A stretch of DNA of 64,000 nucleotides, from assembly GCA_028023455.1 (NCBI GenBank), contig JAQFVV010000273.1:1054989-1118988 (forward strand), written 5' to 3'. This DNA is from Epiperipatus broadwayi (taxonomy: Eukaryota > Onychophora > Udeonychophora > Euonychophora > Peripatidae). The position numbers and the translations under genes were made by a program. The notes beneath the pieces were generated by a model. It was not told where the DNA came from, did not search any database, and saw only the letters and a list, made by a program, of their open reading frames with translations. Shown here piece by piece: positions 25,538 to 43,028 of the stretch (positions within the stretch are counted from its first letter, which is position 1; every line of letters starts with the position of its first letter).

Positions 25538-25925
25538 CTACATTTCTCCTTTTCATGTAATTCCAAATTTTTTTACTCCCATCACTTCCACTTTTATTAA
25601 TATCCTCCAACAATTTACTATTCAATTGTATTCTCTCTCTATAATTATCTATTTTAGCCAACTTCTTCCTTTCTAAATATTTTTACCATTTAGCATTCAT
25701 ATGTTTTTCACTTTCCTTATTCTTAATAGCACACTTATATTTTCTAATGCTTTTTTTCCTCTCTTTTACACTTTTACTAATTCTCAGTTTTTATTACTTT
25801 TATTCTTCTGAATATTCTCACCTAAAACCCTATTTGCCACTTTTTCTACTTCTTTACACCAGTCCTTATTCACATCTCAAACCAACTCTTCCATATGCTA
25901 TGATTATCATGTAGTGTCACCTATG
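25535..25925 (-). pseudogene. LINE-B, upstream piece: pre-RT linker
   Basis: The minus strand encodes WCKEVEKVANRVLGENIQKN near 25860 and, after stops, INKSGSDGSKKIWNYMKRRN ending at the (TA)n. The W-N/K-Y-M/V block preceding the RT is usual in LINEs of this type. An endonuclease domain is not visible further upstream. The natural continuation is 22523 leftward. Confidence 0.5.
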
Positions 25926-28900
25926 TTTATCTATATGTAAGTATTTAACCAAATAATTTAAAGGTTTTCCAACATTTAATTATTGTAAACGTTTTGGGAT
26001 GGAAAATATTTCTTAACAGAAACATAAGTTTAATTTAGTTCAATACTTTGGCAAATCTTTCTAATTAAAACGGATAAATAATAAAATGTTCACAATATTA
26101 TTCTGGATTATACTTATTTTATTCTAAAATGAGATAGTTATCAATTTTTGATGTAATTTTGTTAAGATATTTGAATCATATTGTTAAAAAGGTTATAGAA
26201 ACAAATTTTTGTATTGGTCCCTTTAAAAATGTTTAAATAAGCTAACTATTCATGAAAGCATAAATGTTTTAAGACAAACATTAGTGCACGGAGAATCACC
26301 AACATCTACTACTCTTATTATATTGAGATTAGAGAAACCTTGCAATAGAAAAGCCTATAGCTATGCTTTATTGATGTTTTTTGTATGATTTATAAGTTAT
26401 ATTCAGTATTGGAAATATTATTGCTGTAATGGTTTTAGATTTTATAGAATATATTATATTCATCCAGAATACAAAAATGAGACCTAGCTTTTTTAATGGA
26501 ATTTGTAAAATTCTGTATTTTCTCTTTTACTCATTTTTCTCTCTTTTCTATGATTATTAAAAAAGGTCCTATAAAAGCCATCTACCACCTTTATTATACC
26601 ATTTTTTAAAACAATGCTGCCAATAATTTAATTAAGTCACAATTTTGAAAACAGTTTTAAATGTTAATTAAAATTAAATGTTAAGATATATAAAACTGAA
26701 ATATAAGCATAACACATCTTTACCCCCACTTAATGAGGACAATTAGTTCATCAAAACCCATTGTAAATCATCAAAAAGATCATTAGCTCATTAATGTTTA
26801 TACAAATTATAGCATAAATTTTGGCTACGTTTTGACAAGCAAGTTAACCTAGTATTTAGCATAATTAAAAGAATCCCTAATGTACAATATATGCATGTAT
26901 AAAACTGTGTTATGTGTGCAATATATAAATATACATTTAAAATATGCAAGATAAAGTATCTTAAATCTATGTCAACACACCTACCTTAAAATTGTTTTTC
27001 TTAGAATCCCTCCTTTCAGCATTCATTTTCATTAAGATTTTAAATCATTAGTCACTCATTATATGGGTCTATCAGTGTACTTTAAATTCTTTTTTGATTT
27101 TGGTTGTTTGGAAGAGATGCATGAAGTCTTGATTGTTGATAATTTCTAGACAAAATATTTTAAATTCTTGGAAAGTGCTGTTCTTACCTCGTGTTATTTA
27201 ATCAATTCCTTCAATTTTTTTGATGTCCGGTTATTTTTTACAGGATTGTTGTTTTTCTTATATTTATCCAGCTGAATTTATTTCTTCTTAGTTAGTTTTT
27301 TTTCTGTGATTGCAACAGCTCTTCAGTGATATAATAATTAATTTAATATCAGTATCATTTTCCAAAGTGGTAACAAAATAATGCATTTGTTGTTGAAGTT
27401 AGTATATCTTGAAGGTTTTGAATATATCAAAAGGACTCAGAAAGAACAGTAAACTTACAGATGACAAGTTTTGGGATTTTTTGCAAAATGGTTAATTATT
27501 ACATGGAAAAAATACTCATACAAAAGTTTTATTTTCTTTAATTCATAGTCTAGTACTATTTATGTAAAATTATTTAGAATTAAAAAGACAATGTGTAATA
27601 TATTACTTAACTGTATTAGTGCAACCATAAAGACATCATTTATCAACAGTGTAAGAGAACCAAATTATGAACTCTACTTTACCAAAACCTAATAGCAGTG
27701 CTAACTTTGAAAAAAAGAAATTTCTGACATATTAAAAAAAATATATGTATCAATTGCATTCTGTATTTGCATATCATAATCAATATTTAAGATTTTTACA
27801 ATATATATTATACAGATCTAAATAAACAACACTTTATATAAAAATACACTAATCGTGGTCATTTATATGACATTAGATGTTAAATTCATCACATATGATA
27901 AAAATTTTATTTGAATGACCTAGCAATTTTACAAATAATACTAAATGTTGTCATGGCAGAAATACAGGACATTTAAAAAAATACTAAAGGCATGAAATTT
28001 CTTCAATTTATTTGTATTGCATTTTCATCATACAGAACTTTATAAAATTTATTATTAAATGTATAAAGCATGAAATCATTTCTCTGCTTCTTTTTATTTT
28101 TTTTATCACAAAAATGTTTATGACAACCACAGTTGTCATTTCACTGAAATTAGCATTCATATAGATTTAATTTGAAATTACTCACATGAATACTCCAGCT
28201 AATACATATACAGTACACAATTTCCATTAATTATTAACCAATTGAGCACTTATTATTTTATTGGCCGAGTGAGGTAAAAGTCTAAACTTTTAATTGGTCA
28301 AGTCACAAACTCAACTGTCAACATATATATTCATCTTTTAATATTATATTCACTTTAGATTCATTTGTAAAAAAGTATATTAATAATTTGTCAGGTTATG
28401 AAAATGAACGAATGTTTTTCCAAAAATAAATTTTCGTTTATAATTTAAAAACATTTGATAACAGTGGCAAATTGAAAATAAATATTACTGACCAACCAAA
28501 TAGCTTTGATGACATCAGTGATTTTTTGGTCAATTTTATGTTGCATGGATAAGTAAATAATTTTTGCTAAAGTCTTAACTATTTTTCTAAAATAATTTTA
28601 TTTTTAGTATATTTTATCAAAATAATTTATAATATGTCAAAAAATACATCAAAACATACTTTTAAAATGGGATAAAACATTCATTTATCACTTTCAAAAT
28701 GAAAGAAAAGAAATCTTAGCAGTTTCATTTTGACGAGTGGCTTTGACAAGCAGCTTTCTCTGAAGTTGATGGTTACAGCCAATCAAAATGAAGAATGTTC
28801 AGCCTAATTCTTTTATTATACTTCTGATGTCAGTTCTATTGATTTTTTACTTGTAAAATAATCCAAGAAAGGGCAGTATCTTATGGAACTTTTTTTAACC

Positions 28901-31900
28901 TTTAAAAAAAGTGCAAAACCTTAACTGTAGTGTTAAAAATAATAAAATTCAAGCTACTTGAAGTGGCTTTGAGTCATTTCATAAGGATCCTCCAATCATG
29001 AAAAGTATTTTATTTTATTTTAAGCTGAATATAATTTGTATATATTTTTTTGATACTATAATATTTAAAGTTTGTAATAGTATGACCAATATCTTGGATA
29101 TATATGAAACAATATATGAGATTATGATTTAAAGTCTGGCTAAATATTATTTTAAACTTACATTTAATAATTTTGATCATGTAAAGTTTATTAGTTATTA
29201 TATAATTTGTGAAATCATTTTTTTCTGCTCCCTTTGGTTTTAATGAAGATATCTTTGATTTAAAATATGGCAGTTTTAATTTAACTGAGTTTTAATTTAA
29301 AATTAGTTGGCTAAATATTGTAGCTAATATAGCACACAATATAAAATTAATTATTATTAGTATAGTGTAATGGTATTGAAAACATTGACCGTAGTCAACT
29401 GCAAGATCTCAGGACTGAGTAAATTGTTTTTGTTTGTTTGTTTTTTTTGTAAAATTTGCAACATGTTTATTTTAATATAATTTTAAAACAATATTTTTTT
29501 TTTTTGCTTGAATTTTTTTAACATTCAGGATCAGCTTTTGAAAATAGTTATTTATCCATAATTGAAAATTGTAATTTAATAGATATTTTATAAAGTGACA
29601 TGGATAAGTTATAATACTAGAGGGAGCAGAGGTAATTTAACTTTATATCTGATGATTTTTTTTATTTTTCAGATTGAGTAAAACTTTGAGTGATTTGATT
29701 TGCTAAATATGAATCAAGCCAGTTTTTTCTGAGATATATTAATGTACAATAATCAGAATTGTTTTAATTTAATTTCAAAAAATTAAATAATTTTACATTC
29801 AAATTAATTTAATGTAACAACAAATTAAAATAATGTTAATAACTAAAGAAAAACTTATGAAAAATATCATGCTGTAAAACAAAAGAATTATATTTCAACC
29901 AAACATTATGTAAAAACATTGGTGATTTTTTGTGTCTTAGAAATTATGATAGCTAATTATTCACTTTTCTTGTCTTTATGTCATCTAAAATTAAACATTT
30001 TAAACAAAAATTTAAATCTAGCCATATTATTGGTCAATATAATGTAAAAATGTAATCATAAAATGTATAAATATATATGAAAAATGTTTGCATTTTTCTA
30101 GTTATTACCAAATGTCATTGATATACCAATAGTGGTCAATGTTATTCACTTGTCTTGAATAGTGGTCCAGGGCTATTCACTTTTCTTTAAATATTCTTTT
30201 TGTAAAATTTAAAAATTTTCAAATCAAACTTTATAGTTAAGTAAATTAATGTTAAGACTTAATTATGAATGTAAAAAATATGAAAAATATATTTATTTAC
30301 ATTCAAATTCTATTATAAAAGCATAAAACATTTTTGTTTGATTTCTGACTTTGACAGTTAGAAATGCCTGGAAAATAAAAGCCAAAGTTGACCATCAGGA
30401 CTTTGCAGCACTCTATAAAAGAAAATATGTGAGATTATATGCAATAGATTGCAATCAGAAATTGGTTTTTTGCTAAAAATACTGCCAATAGCAGATTTTT
30501 TGGAAATGAAAATTTCAATATTGATAAAGATATAAATTTACAATAAAACAAGCATAAAAATAGTGAAAATGTGGCAAATATGGCTGATATATGGTGCATT
30601 TTTTCTTTTTTCTTGTTTAAAGTTCTGAAAAAAAAACATAGTTACCCTTAGATACACTTTTACCAAAACCAAGTCACATCCAATATCTAAAAGTTTGGTA
30701 TCCCCTGGTATAGTATATGATCAAAATTATGTTTACATTTATGCTGAATAAAATTTGTTGTCTTTTTTGGTACTGTATATTTTTATGTTGCAACAAAATG
30801 TGATTTGGCTTGTATATGTCTGAAACACTTTATAATATCATGATTTCAAATTAAGCAACTACTGTACAGTAAATGACATTTTATATGTATTTGGTAACAT
30901 TGGCTATATAAAATTGATTATTAATTGCATAATGCACAAAATAATTTTTTCTCAAAATAAGTTATATTAACTAAATTTTACATTTGTGATAATCATATTT
31001 TTTATTGCTAGCAATAATATTATTAATACAAATTTTATTCCATAAAAATTGAGGGAATATGCAGTTTTTACCTTAATGTACATATGTTAAAGTATAGCAT
31101 GAGAACATATGATTGTTGCATGTCATCAAATATATGTTTTGATTATTTAATGTACTGAATGGGATATTTTTTTTTTACTTTTATGATCATTAGACTATTT
31201 TTTGGATATTCATTAAATAATATACTGATTGTGTTGCAAGGACACTGGATGGAAATTAAATAAATCACTGTACATTAATCATATTTTAATTTTATAATCA
31301 AAATACTGTATATATGGTATGCTATACTATATATCATGAATAAACTCTTTATTGTACATCTTTAATATAAAAATCACCTTTTTTTCAAATGGCAGTAAGT
31401 CATTATCCTAAGATGTTATCATTTTTACAAAATGGCATCTTTAAAAAAAATGTTTTTTTTTTCTGATTTTTGTAGTGAATAATCATTTGTAAATAAAAAT
31501 AATTATAATTAATATGATAATTATCACTTACAAACAAGATTATAAATGTAAATGAATTTGTAAAAAAAAACATTTTTTTTTAATTTATGAAAATATTTAT
31601 TTATGTGTTTATGTTATTTTCTAACTATAAACGAAATTCAAACATTAGGTAACAGAATACTTTTATGTAATGATTAGACTAACACCCTTTATGGCAATTA
31701 ATTATTATATGTTATTTCTTCAATACTATTTATTCTAAATATTAATATTTAAATCATTTTAAATTAATATTTTCATAATTATTTTAAACATTGCCTATAT
31801 TAGTAACAGTTTTTTTTAAGCAATAACAAAAGTATACTACACAATTTTATTTAATATGAAGAAAATTTAGGCTTTTTTTAACGAAATAAATGCAATATAT

Positions 31901-33982
31901 ATATATGTTTACGTGTTAAGAGTAAGCCTGTGTGTCTGTAAATAATAATTCCATAAACGCTACATAAATATATAATATAATAACATTATTTTACTTATTT
32001 CCTTTTTAAAACATGTTCGTAGTCACGCTTGCACAATGCGTTCTTGAATTTTCAAATTTGCTACATCCAGTTTAATTTAAAATTGCTGAAAATCTATGCA
32101 GTCTATGCATGCACTTTTTGCATCTTCATTTTCATCTTTTCGTCTAGTTTCAGAAAATGTAGGTATCATTTTTCTATGATAAAAATTTAAAAAAAATTAT
32201 GATAATTTTTGTAAATAAGTAAATTGAATTTTTTTGTCTTTCTCTCAGTTTTTTTCATTTTTAACAAAATTATGTTTACCATAAAATTTAGATCAGGAAA
32301 AATGCAAGATTAAACCGTTTTCTTAGTCTGTATAAGGATTGAATGTTATTGAGAGAAACCTTCCATGGCATGAATTTAATTTTATATATTTTTAAATTAT
32401 TATTTGTATTTATATTTGATAAAAAATATAGAAAAAAATTATTATTGAAATTAACCCATATGCTGATCAAAAAATAGCTCATGATTATGTAAATTTATAT
32501 CGGGAATTTTCCATGTTTTTTTGGTATGGTAATGTTATTGGGTACATATGTCTAGTATATGAATTAGGTGATATCTGGAATTCTGATAATAGACAAAGAA
32601 AAACATATTTTTTATACAATGTTTTGTCTGCATTTTAGAAATAATAAAAATATGTCAAATGCTAAAAGGAAAGATTTTAACAGAATATAAAAACTTAGAA
32701 CAATCATACACTACTGCAATGTAAATTTCAAAGTTGTATATGAAATGAAAAGGGAGGTGGCAGTTGATGAAGCTCTTACTACATTTACTGGTCATAGTAG
32801 CATTAAGCAATACAAGTCCTCAAAACCTATAAAGTTATAATAAATAATACTACATTGCATTCACTGTAACTCTATAATAAATTTAGTATTTCATTCACTT
32901 TTTATTTTGTTTTCTTATTTTATTTTGTATACAGTGACTGTTAGTATTAATTTGTAATAAATTACAAACTTTATTGAAGTTCTTTATTATAATATTCAAA
33001 TTGTATTAACTATTGATCAATGTTAACTATTTGTTATAAGACATGTTATTCAGGATGTCATATTCATTGCAAATGCCTGTATGGAAAAATATTTTGAAGG
33101 GATACTAGGAAAAATGAAACATACTAATATGTTTATTCTATGGGTGTTCAAGTGATGGATTACCTTAGGTAAGTGTTCTTATATATCAATTTATTAGAAA
33201 TTTAATGATAAATGCAATTAATCTACTAACAAAAATATAATTTTAAAATGTATGCATGAACATTTATAATTTATGAAACAGTATAAAAATAATTATTAGA
33301 AATCTTAACATTTTTTTAATTAACTTTGAATATCAATGACTATATTTTTTTCAGTTTAATTATATTCATTGGTGTTTTATGTTTCAAACAATATATATAT
33401 TATGTCATTTTTGAATAATACAAACTTAACTTTATGATAAAATTTGTAATCTAACATAATTTTTTAAATATTCAATATGGCTGCATTGCCAGCAAAGAGG
33501 ATAACAGATTATAACATTTTATGTTTTTTTTTATATGATAACATTTAATGAAAAGCCAACTAACATTTCACAGGTCACATGTTTCTGTCAGTGAAATCTG
33601 ATATGGTTAAATCCTCGAGAGATCATTTAAGATCACATCAATCATAAAAAATATTTTTATATGTCAATTTTCATCTATCCACTAAGATAAAAACTACCAA
33701 TTAAAACTGACAATTGCAGACTTAAATCATGTCAAGCAGTAATAGTAAGTTTGTCTTATTAATTTTGATCTCATTAGATCATTTATTTTACATTTCATAT
33801 ATTTCTGGAGATAGTTTTTTTTTTCAAATTTATTTTTATTTTATTATTGCCTTTTAAACAATTTTCTTTAGAAACATAAATTCAAAAAAATGAGATTAGT
33901 ACAAAAATTTAAATATCAAATTTGCAAGTAAAACCAATTTAATATACACAAAAATAGAAGTAAACAATCAAAAACGAGTCAA
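25926..33982. other. 8-kb AT-rich region without recognised features
   Basis: No reading frame above about 64 residues, no tandem array and no transposon motif that I can support. Runs of T and A are frequent. Probably intergenic or intronic DNA. Confidence 0.55.
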
Positions 33983-34047
33983 GCATTGGTGGCCTAAAAT
34001 TAGCTGTCTTCCAAGCAGCGGACCTGGGTTCACATCCTGGACAATGC
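33983..34047 (+). tRNA. tRNA-Gly(UCC)-like pseudogene or SINE head
   Basis: Starts GCATTGGTGG and ends ACAATGC, with six acceptor pairs (GCATTG/CAATGC). An anticodon arm GCTGTCTTCCAAGCAGC presents TCC, and a T-arm region has GGTTCACATCC, close to the B-box GGTTCGANTCC. The D-arm is about 7-8 nt shorter than in a normal tRNA-Gly and the T-stem needs two G-U pairs. This is therefore a decayed gene copy or the head of a short interspersed element. It ends 18 bp before the older LTR begins. Confidence 0.6.
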
Positions 34048-34065
34048 TTTGACAAATATATATAT

Positions 34066-38800
<4,735 letters not shown>

Positions 38801-38812
38801 ATACCCCCTAAT
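38801..38812 (-). promoter_or_regulatory. Short polypurine-tract-like run before the 3' LTR
   Basis: In sense (minus) direction the internal region ends ATTAGGGGGTAT immediately before the LTR's TGTAAA. The purine run is short (AGGGGG) and three bases from the LTR, so it is a weak but correctly placed candidate plus-strand primer site. The same sequence stands before the LTR at 46197-46208. Confidence 0.4.
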
Positions 38813-39141
38813 CCACCGAAAAAAAATGTCTTTGCAAATAACTAATTAATTATGAGATATCGAAAAACTTCTCAAATTTGTAATCTTTCTAAGGACTAAC
38901 ATGGTTTAAAGAATATTATTTTTCTTATTAATAACCATATTCATTTATTTATATCTATCTTTCAGATCATCTAGATATTTGTCCAAGTTTTCTTTAAAAA
39001 AAAATAAAATAATAATAATCAAAAGTGCCTTTTAATTTCCAGTTTTTTGGACTCCATGAAGAAATTTGCTTTGATTTACAGGATTTTTATATAAAGTTTT
39101 GGTATAATTCAATTGCTTTAGAATAATTTTCGGATCAGCTT

Positions 39142-39501
39142 CTAAAAAAAATTTGCTATGATCTCCTTAGATTTTGCCTCTATATCCTTTATATAAATAC
39201 TAACTTGATCATAAGCACTAACATAGTTCTTAATTTTATCAATAATAGTTGCTACTTTATCAGATAATCTATTACCTTTCATTTGAATATCGTAATAAAT
39301 ATCATCGGCTTGAGCAAGTCTTTGTTTTAATTCACTTGTTCTATGTTCAATTGAAAAAAATTCTCTGAGCAATTTTGAATGGTATTCATTCAAATTTTTT
39401 AAATAATCCTTTAAAAATTGCAAATTAGATTGATGTGATACAACTTCAACATTAAAGAATTCTTGAAAATCATTTTGTTTTACAACAATAACATTACTAT
39501 A
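39142..39501 (-). CDS. C-terminal frame of the element protein, in the -1 frame (copy 1)
   Basis: This frame is open from 39501 and overlaps the end of the main frame by about 20 nt in the -1 frame, with no ATG. It encodes about 119 residues predicted as helical coiled coil (FLKDYLKNLNEYHSKLL, SELKQRLAQADDIYYD). It ends at a TAG within a run of eight T. If that run had one more T, the frame would continue about 30 codons (EADPKIILKQLNYTKTLY), so it looks like an older, longer reading frame. No slippery heptamer is visible in the overlap. It may be a frameshift extension, a spliced exon or decay. Confidence 0.45.
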   Translation of the reverse strand, partial: YSNVIVVKQNDFQEFFNVEVVSHQSNLQFLKDYLKNLNEYHSKLLREFFSIEHRTSELKQRLAQADDIYYDIQMKGNRLSDKVATIIDKIKNYVSAYDQVSIYIKDIEAKSKEIIANFF

Positions 39502-42149
39502 TTAATTCTTTTCAGTTTAACTTTAGGTTTACTTAAATCTCTTTCCTTAGCTATATTTTCTCGAAGAAAATCTTTACTAATCACATCATCACTTCTCATT
39601 TTAAGTTTAATTTTGGCTTTGCCAATTTCTTTTTCTTTATCAATAATCTTTCTGCCAAGAATTAAATTAAATATCTTTTCATTTATTCTTTTAAATTTTA
39701 CCTTTGCTTTCCCTACACCTCTTTCCTTGTCAATATTCTCTCTAAGAAAATCAATATTATTTATCTTTCCATCTATAACTTTAAGTTTAACTTTGGCTTT
39801 TCCAATATCTCTTTCTTTATTTACATTTTCTTTAAAAAAATCTATATTAATCAGATCATCTTCTATCATTTTAAGTTTGATCTTAGCTTTTCCAATTTCT
39901 TTTTCTACATCAATAATCTTTCTACCAATATTTAAATTGAATACCTTTTTATTTATTTTTATTTTTACGAACTTTGTCCTACTGGCATACTTGTAAAATA
40001 AGTCATTTCTATTGCAACAATGGTACAAATTACCACTCAAATATTCATGTTCTAATATATATAAAAATATGCTTTCTTTGTACCACACAAAATTACCATG
40101 ATACTGTTCTTTATATTGACTTTGATAAACACATTCTGTTCTTTCTAGTAATTTTTGAGAGTTAATTTTAATCCTTTCTGGTGAACTTAATTCAACTTCT
40201 AAAGTTTGAACACCTTCATTCATTTTATTATAATGCATTTTTATTTCTCTTAACTCTAGAGTACTATTGTCTAACCATTGAAAACCTAACTGTCCAATTT
40301 CTAAATTGTCAACAATGTCCTTTAATCTTTCACAACTTAATTCTACTTCTTCTGATTGCTTTTGTGAATTTAATTTTATTTCTAAGGATCTATCAACTAT
40401 TTTATCCTCACTATAGTACTCATCAAAAGTTTTAACTTTATCTATATCCTCTTTATAAACTAACTTTTTGTAGGATTTATTCATTCCTATAATATCATTA
40501 TTCAACTTAAAAGATTCCTTGGGTTCCTTTAATATATTATCATATAATTCATTATTTCCATTAATTATTTTAACAGACTCTTTATTATTCTGACTTTGAA
40601 AAATCAAGCCCTCTCCTTCCGATTTACTAGAAACATTCGATACTATTTCCTCAATAGAATTTTGAGATTTTGAATTTATCCCTAACTGTTTTAGTAATCT
40701 CTCTTGTAATTCCTTATTTTTCTTTATCTCCATTTTATGTTCCTCTAACACTTGACTAGATCTCCGAATTTCTAATATCGTTTCATCTATCCTTTCTATT
40801 CGTTGTTGTGCCTCTATCTCCTTTGCCATTACTTCTTCTATCATAGTCTGAAAATCTAACTTTACCTCCACACAACAATGACCTTTCTTCTGTATCTCAA
40901 CATTCATATCTATATCTTTCTTAATCATTTCAATAGATTCTTTATGCTTTTTTATCTTTTCATCAACCGATTCAAGAATCTTTCTAATTAATTCTTCATT
41001 TTTTAAATTTTTTCCATTTACTAAATCTATCAATGGTTTATCTTTTTCCCTATCATCTATCAACTCAACAGATGGTATATTTGCTTCTAGTTTTTTAGTA
41101 ACCAATTCAACAGATTCCTTTTGAATCTCTATTTCTTCATGAATTAACTCACTATCTGTACTAATTTTTTCAACAGATAACTGGGTTTCATCACTAGTTA
41201 ATTTAATAAAAAATTTGTCTTTTCTTAAATCATCTTCTGCTATCTTATCAAATGATACATTATCATTTACATCCTTGTTAACTAATTTAAGAGAATCTTT
41301 GTTTTCTTCTGCCAAACTACTACATAAGTTAATATTTTCATTAACTATTTTAATTACTTGTGGATTTGCTTTTCTTATTATTTTAACAAGTTGTCTATTT
41401 TCTGCCATACTTTTACTAATTAAACTAATAGGTTCTTTATGCTTTTTCAAATCTGTACTAGTTACTTTAACAGATTTATCATTTACTTTGAAAGATACTT
41501 TATGATTTGCTATATCCTTATCAATTATCTCAACTGATGGCTTAGATTCAGTTTCTATACTTTTAGATTCAATATTTTGTGATTTATTATTCTCCTCTAA
41601 TTTATTTTTCAAATTAGCATCTACTATTGTAACATCTTGACTAACTATCTCAACAGATGATTTACTATCTTCAACATTTTTATTAATAAATTGAGTTTCT
41701 TTCCACATCCTTTCTTCAATCAACCTCACGAACTCATGAATATATTTATCAATTATTTGGAATCTCTTATCAAATATACGATCTATAGATTCACACATAT
41801 TATCTGTGTATTTATCAATTATTTGGTTTCTCTTCTCAAGTATATGATTTATAGATTCACGCATACTATCTGTGTATTTATCAATTATTTGGTTTCTCTT
41901 CTCAAGTATATGATTTATAGATTCATGCATACTATTTGTGTATTTATCAATTATTTGGTTTCTCTTCTCAAGTATACGATTTATAGATTCACACATACTA
42001 TCTGTGTATTTATCAACTATCATTTCAATCTTCTTGTGAAGATTATCAGCAACTACTTCAGAAGTTATTGGTTTCTCCATTAAATTCCTTAAATAAAAAT
42101 TACCACAGATCAAGGGCTCACCATCTCCAATCATTATCCCAACAAGCAA
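39480..42149 (-). CDS. Large repetitive coiled-coil protein of the LTR element, copy 1
   Basis: The frame opens at 42149; the first ATG is at 42134, giving 884 residues (MIGDGEPLICGNFYL...). I recognise no retroviral domain: no zinc knuckle (CX2CX4HX4C), no protease DTG/DSG, no RT YxDD and no integrase HHCC. Residues about 40-146 form five 22-residue repeats of the type KRNQIIDKYTDSMRESINHILE. Residues 150-430 are a loose string of (K)xSVEIIxKDI-like units. Residues 440-530 are a strong coiled coil (MAKEIEAQQRIERIDETILE). Residues 731-880 are five 30-residue repeats ending GKAKVKLK. The protein is Lys/Glu/Asp/Ile-rich, with no signal peptide or membrane helix. It is preceded by a 1.57-kb leader. 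It may act as a structural (gag-like) protein of a non-autonomous element or be a captured host sequence; function unknown. Confidence 0.8.
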   Translation of the reverse strand: MLVGIMIGDGEPLICGNFYLRNLMEKPITSEVVADNLHKKIEMIVDKYTDSMCESINRILEKRNQIIDKYTNSMHESINHILEKRNQIIDKYTDSMRESINHILEKRNQIIDKYTDNMCESIDRIFDKRFQIIDKYIHEFVRLIEERMWKETQFINKNVEDSKSSVEIVSQDVTIVDANLKNKLEENNKSQNIESKSIETESKPSVEIIDKDIANHKVSFKVNDKSVKVTSTDLKKHKEPISLISKSMAENRQLVKIIRKANPQVIKIVNENINLCSSLAEENKDSLKLVNKDVNDNVSFDKIAEDDLRKDKFFIKLTSDETQLSVEKISTDSELIHEEIEIQKESVELVTKKLEANIPSVELIDDREKDKPLIDLVNGKNLKNEELIRKILESVDEKIKKHKESIEMIKKDIDMNVEIQKKGHCCVEVKLDFQTMIEEVMAKEIEAQQRIERIDETILEIRRSSQVLEEHKMEIKKNKELQERLLKQLGINSKSQNSIEEIVSNVSSKSEGEGLIFQSQNNKESVKIINGNNELYDNILKEPKESFKLNNDIIGMNKSYKKLVYKEDIDKVKTFDEYYSEDKIVDRSLEIKLNSQKQSEEVELSCERLKDIVDNLEIGQLGFQWLDNSTLELREIKMHYNKMNEGVQTLEVELSSPERIKINSQKLLERTECVYQSQYKEQYHGNFVWYKESIFLYILEHEYLSGNLYHCCNRNDLFYKYASRTKFVKIKINKKVFNLNIGRKIIDVEKEIGKAKIKLKMIEDDLINIDFFKENVNKERDIGKAKVKLKVIDGKINNIDFLRENIDKERGVGKAKVKFKRINEKIFNLILGRKIIDKEKEIGKAKIKLKMRSDDVISKDFLRENIAKERDLSKPKVKLKRINIVMLLL

Positions 42150-42845
42150 TTACTCAACTAAGCAAAATACAAGCCTTTTAATTTTATTATTCATAGTAGC
42201 TATCCGACAATCTAAATTTCAGTTGTTTGAACTCATAAACTTATTGGCTTATAAAAAGTCTCTTCTATCACTATAACAATAATAAATTCCTCTAAAAATA
42301 TATATATAGAGAGAGAAAAAGTAACAACTGAGATCACTAACTAACATTTATTTATATGTAATGATAATAAATATTCTACACTCATATAATATTGAAATGT
42401 GGAAATTTCATATCAAATTTAATATAACCTCATAATATTTAAAATATAATAAAATGTTCACATGCCTTAAAAATAACTAATTCAATAATATTGTGAGATA
42501 ACTTTCTCACTCAAAATAATGGTAGTTAAGCATAAAATTATTAAATTGATACCTATAAATTTTCTGGACCTTAAAACTTAACACCATTTTATATACAAAA
42601 AAAAAAAAATCAACTTCACTAATTATTAGCTTTTGTGCCCAAAACATTATTTTACTAAAATTGTACTAATGCAATTTATTATCAACAAACATTCACTAAT
42701 TGAACTTCATGTTTAAAAGTCACTTATAATGGAAAATATAACATTGATATGTTTGTTTTAAAACCCTAATTGATAATCAATGTAATAGATTATTTGTTAC
42801 CAACAATAATCAATTAACCAAGCCCTTAAGTTTGATGTTATATAT

Positions 42846-43028
42846 TTAAGTTATATACTTATCTATTCCTCCAAAGATCCGACAGATACTGACAGCCAAA
42901 AGATTGATTAGCACTTCACAACTTTGATATAGATAAAAGAATTCAATCATTACTCCTAAAGCATACAATGTTTCATGAACACTTAGATGATTATCACATT
43001 TCATTCTATCCAAGCTACTACAACCCAT
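42846..43028 (-). CDS. Small leader frame upstream of the large protein, copy 1
   Basis: A 60-residue sense-strand frame starting MGCSSLDRMKCDNHLS and including the hydrophobic EVLINLLAVSICRIFGG. MGCSS fits an N-myristoylation/palmitoylation start. It is present in both copies with two substitutions and no break. It lies in the 1.57-kb region between the primer-binding site and the large frame. It could be a chance frame. I recognise no family. Confidence 0.25.
   Translation of the reverse strand: MGCSSLDRMKCDNHLSVHETLYALGVMIEFFYLYQSCEVLINLLAVSICRIFGGIDKYIT

Noticed and set aside
33983-34047. Functional tRNA-Gly gene
   Set aside because: Shortened D-arm, weak T-stem and acceptor mismatch make a working tRNA unlikely; kept only as a tRNA-like fossil.
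39463-42083. Several + strand frames of 63-177 residues, and equivalents at 46.9-49.5 kb
   Set aside because: Antisense shadows of the 889-codon frame; their regularity comes from the repeats in that gene.
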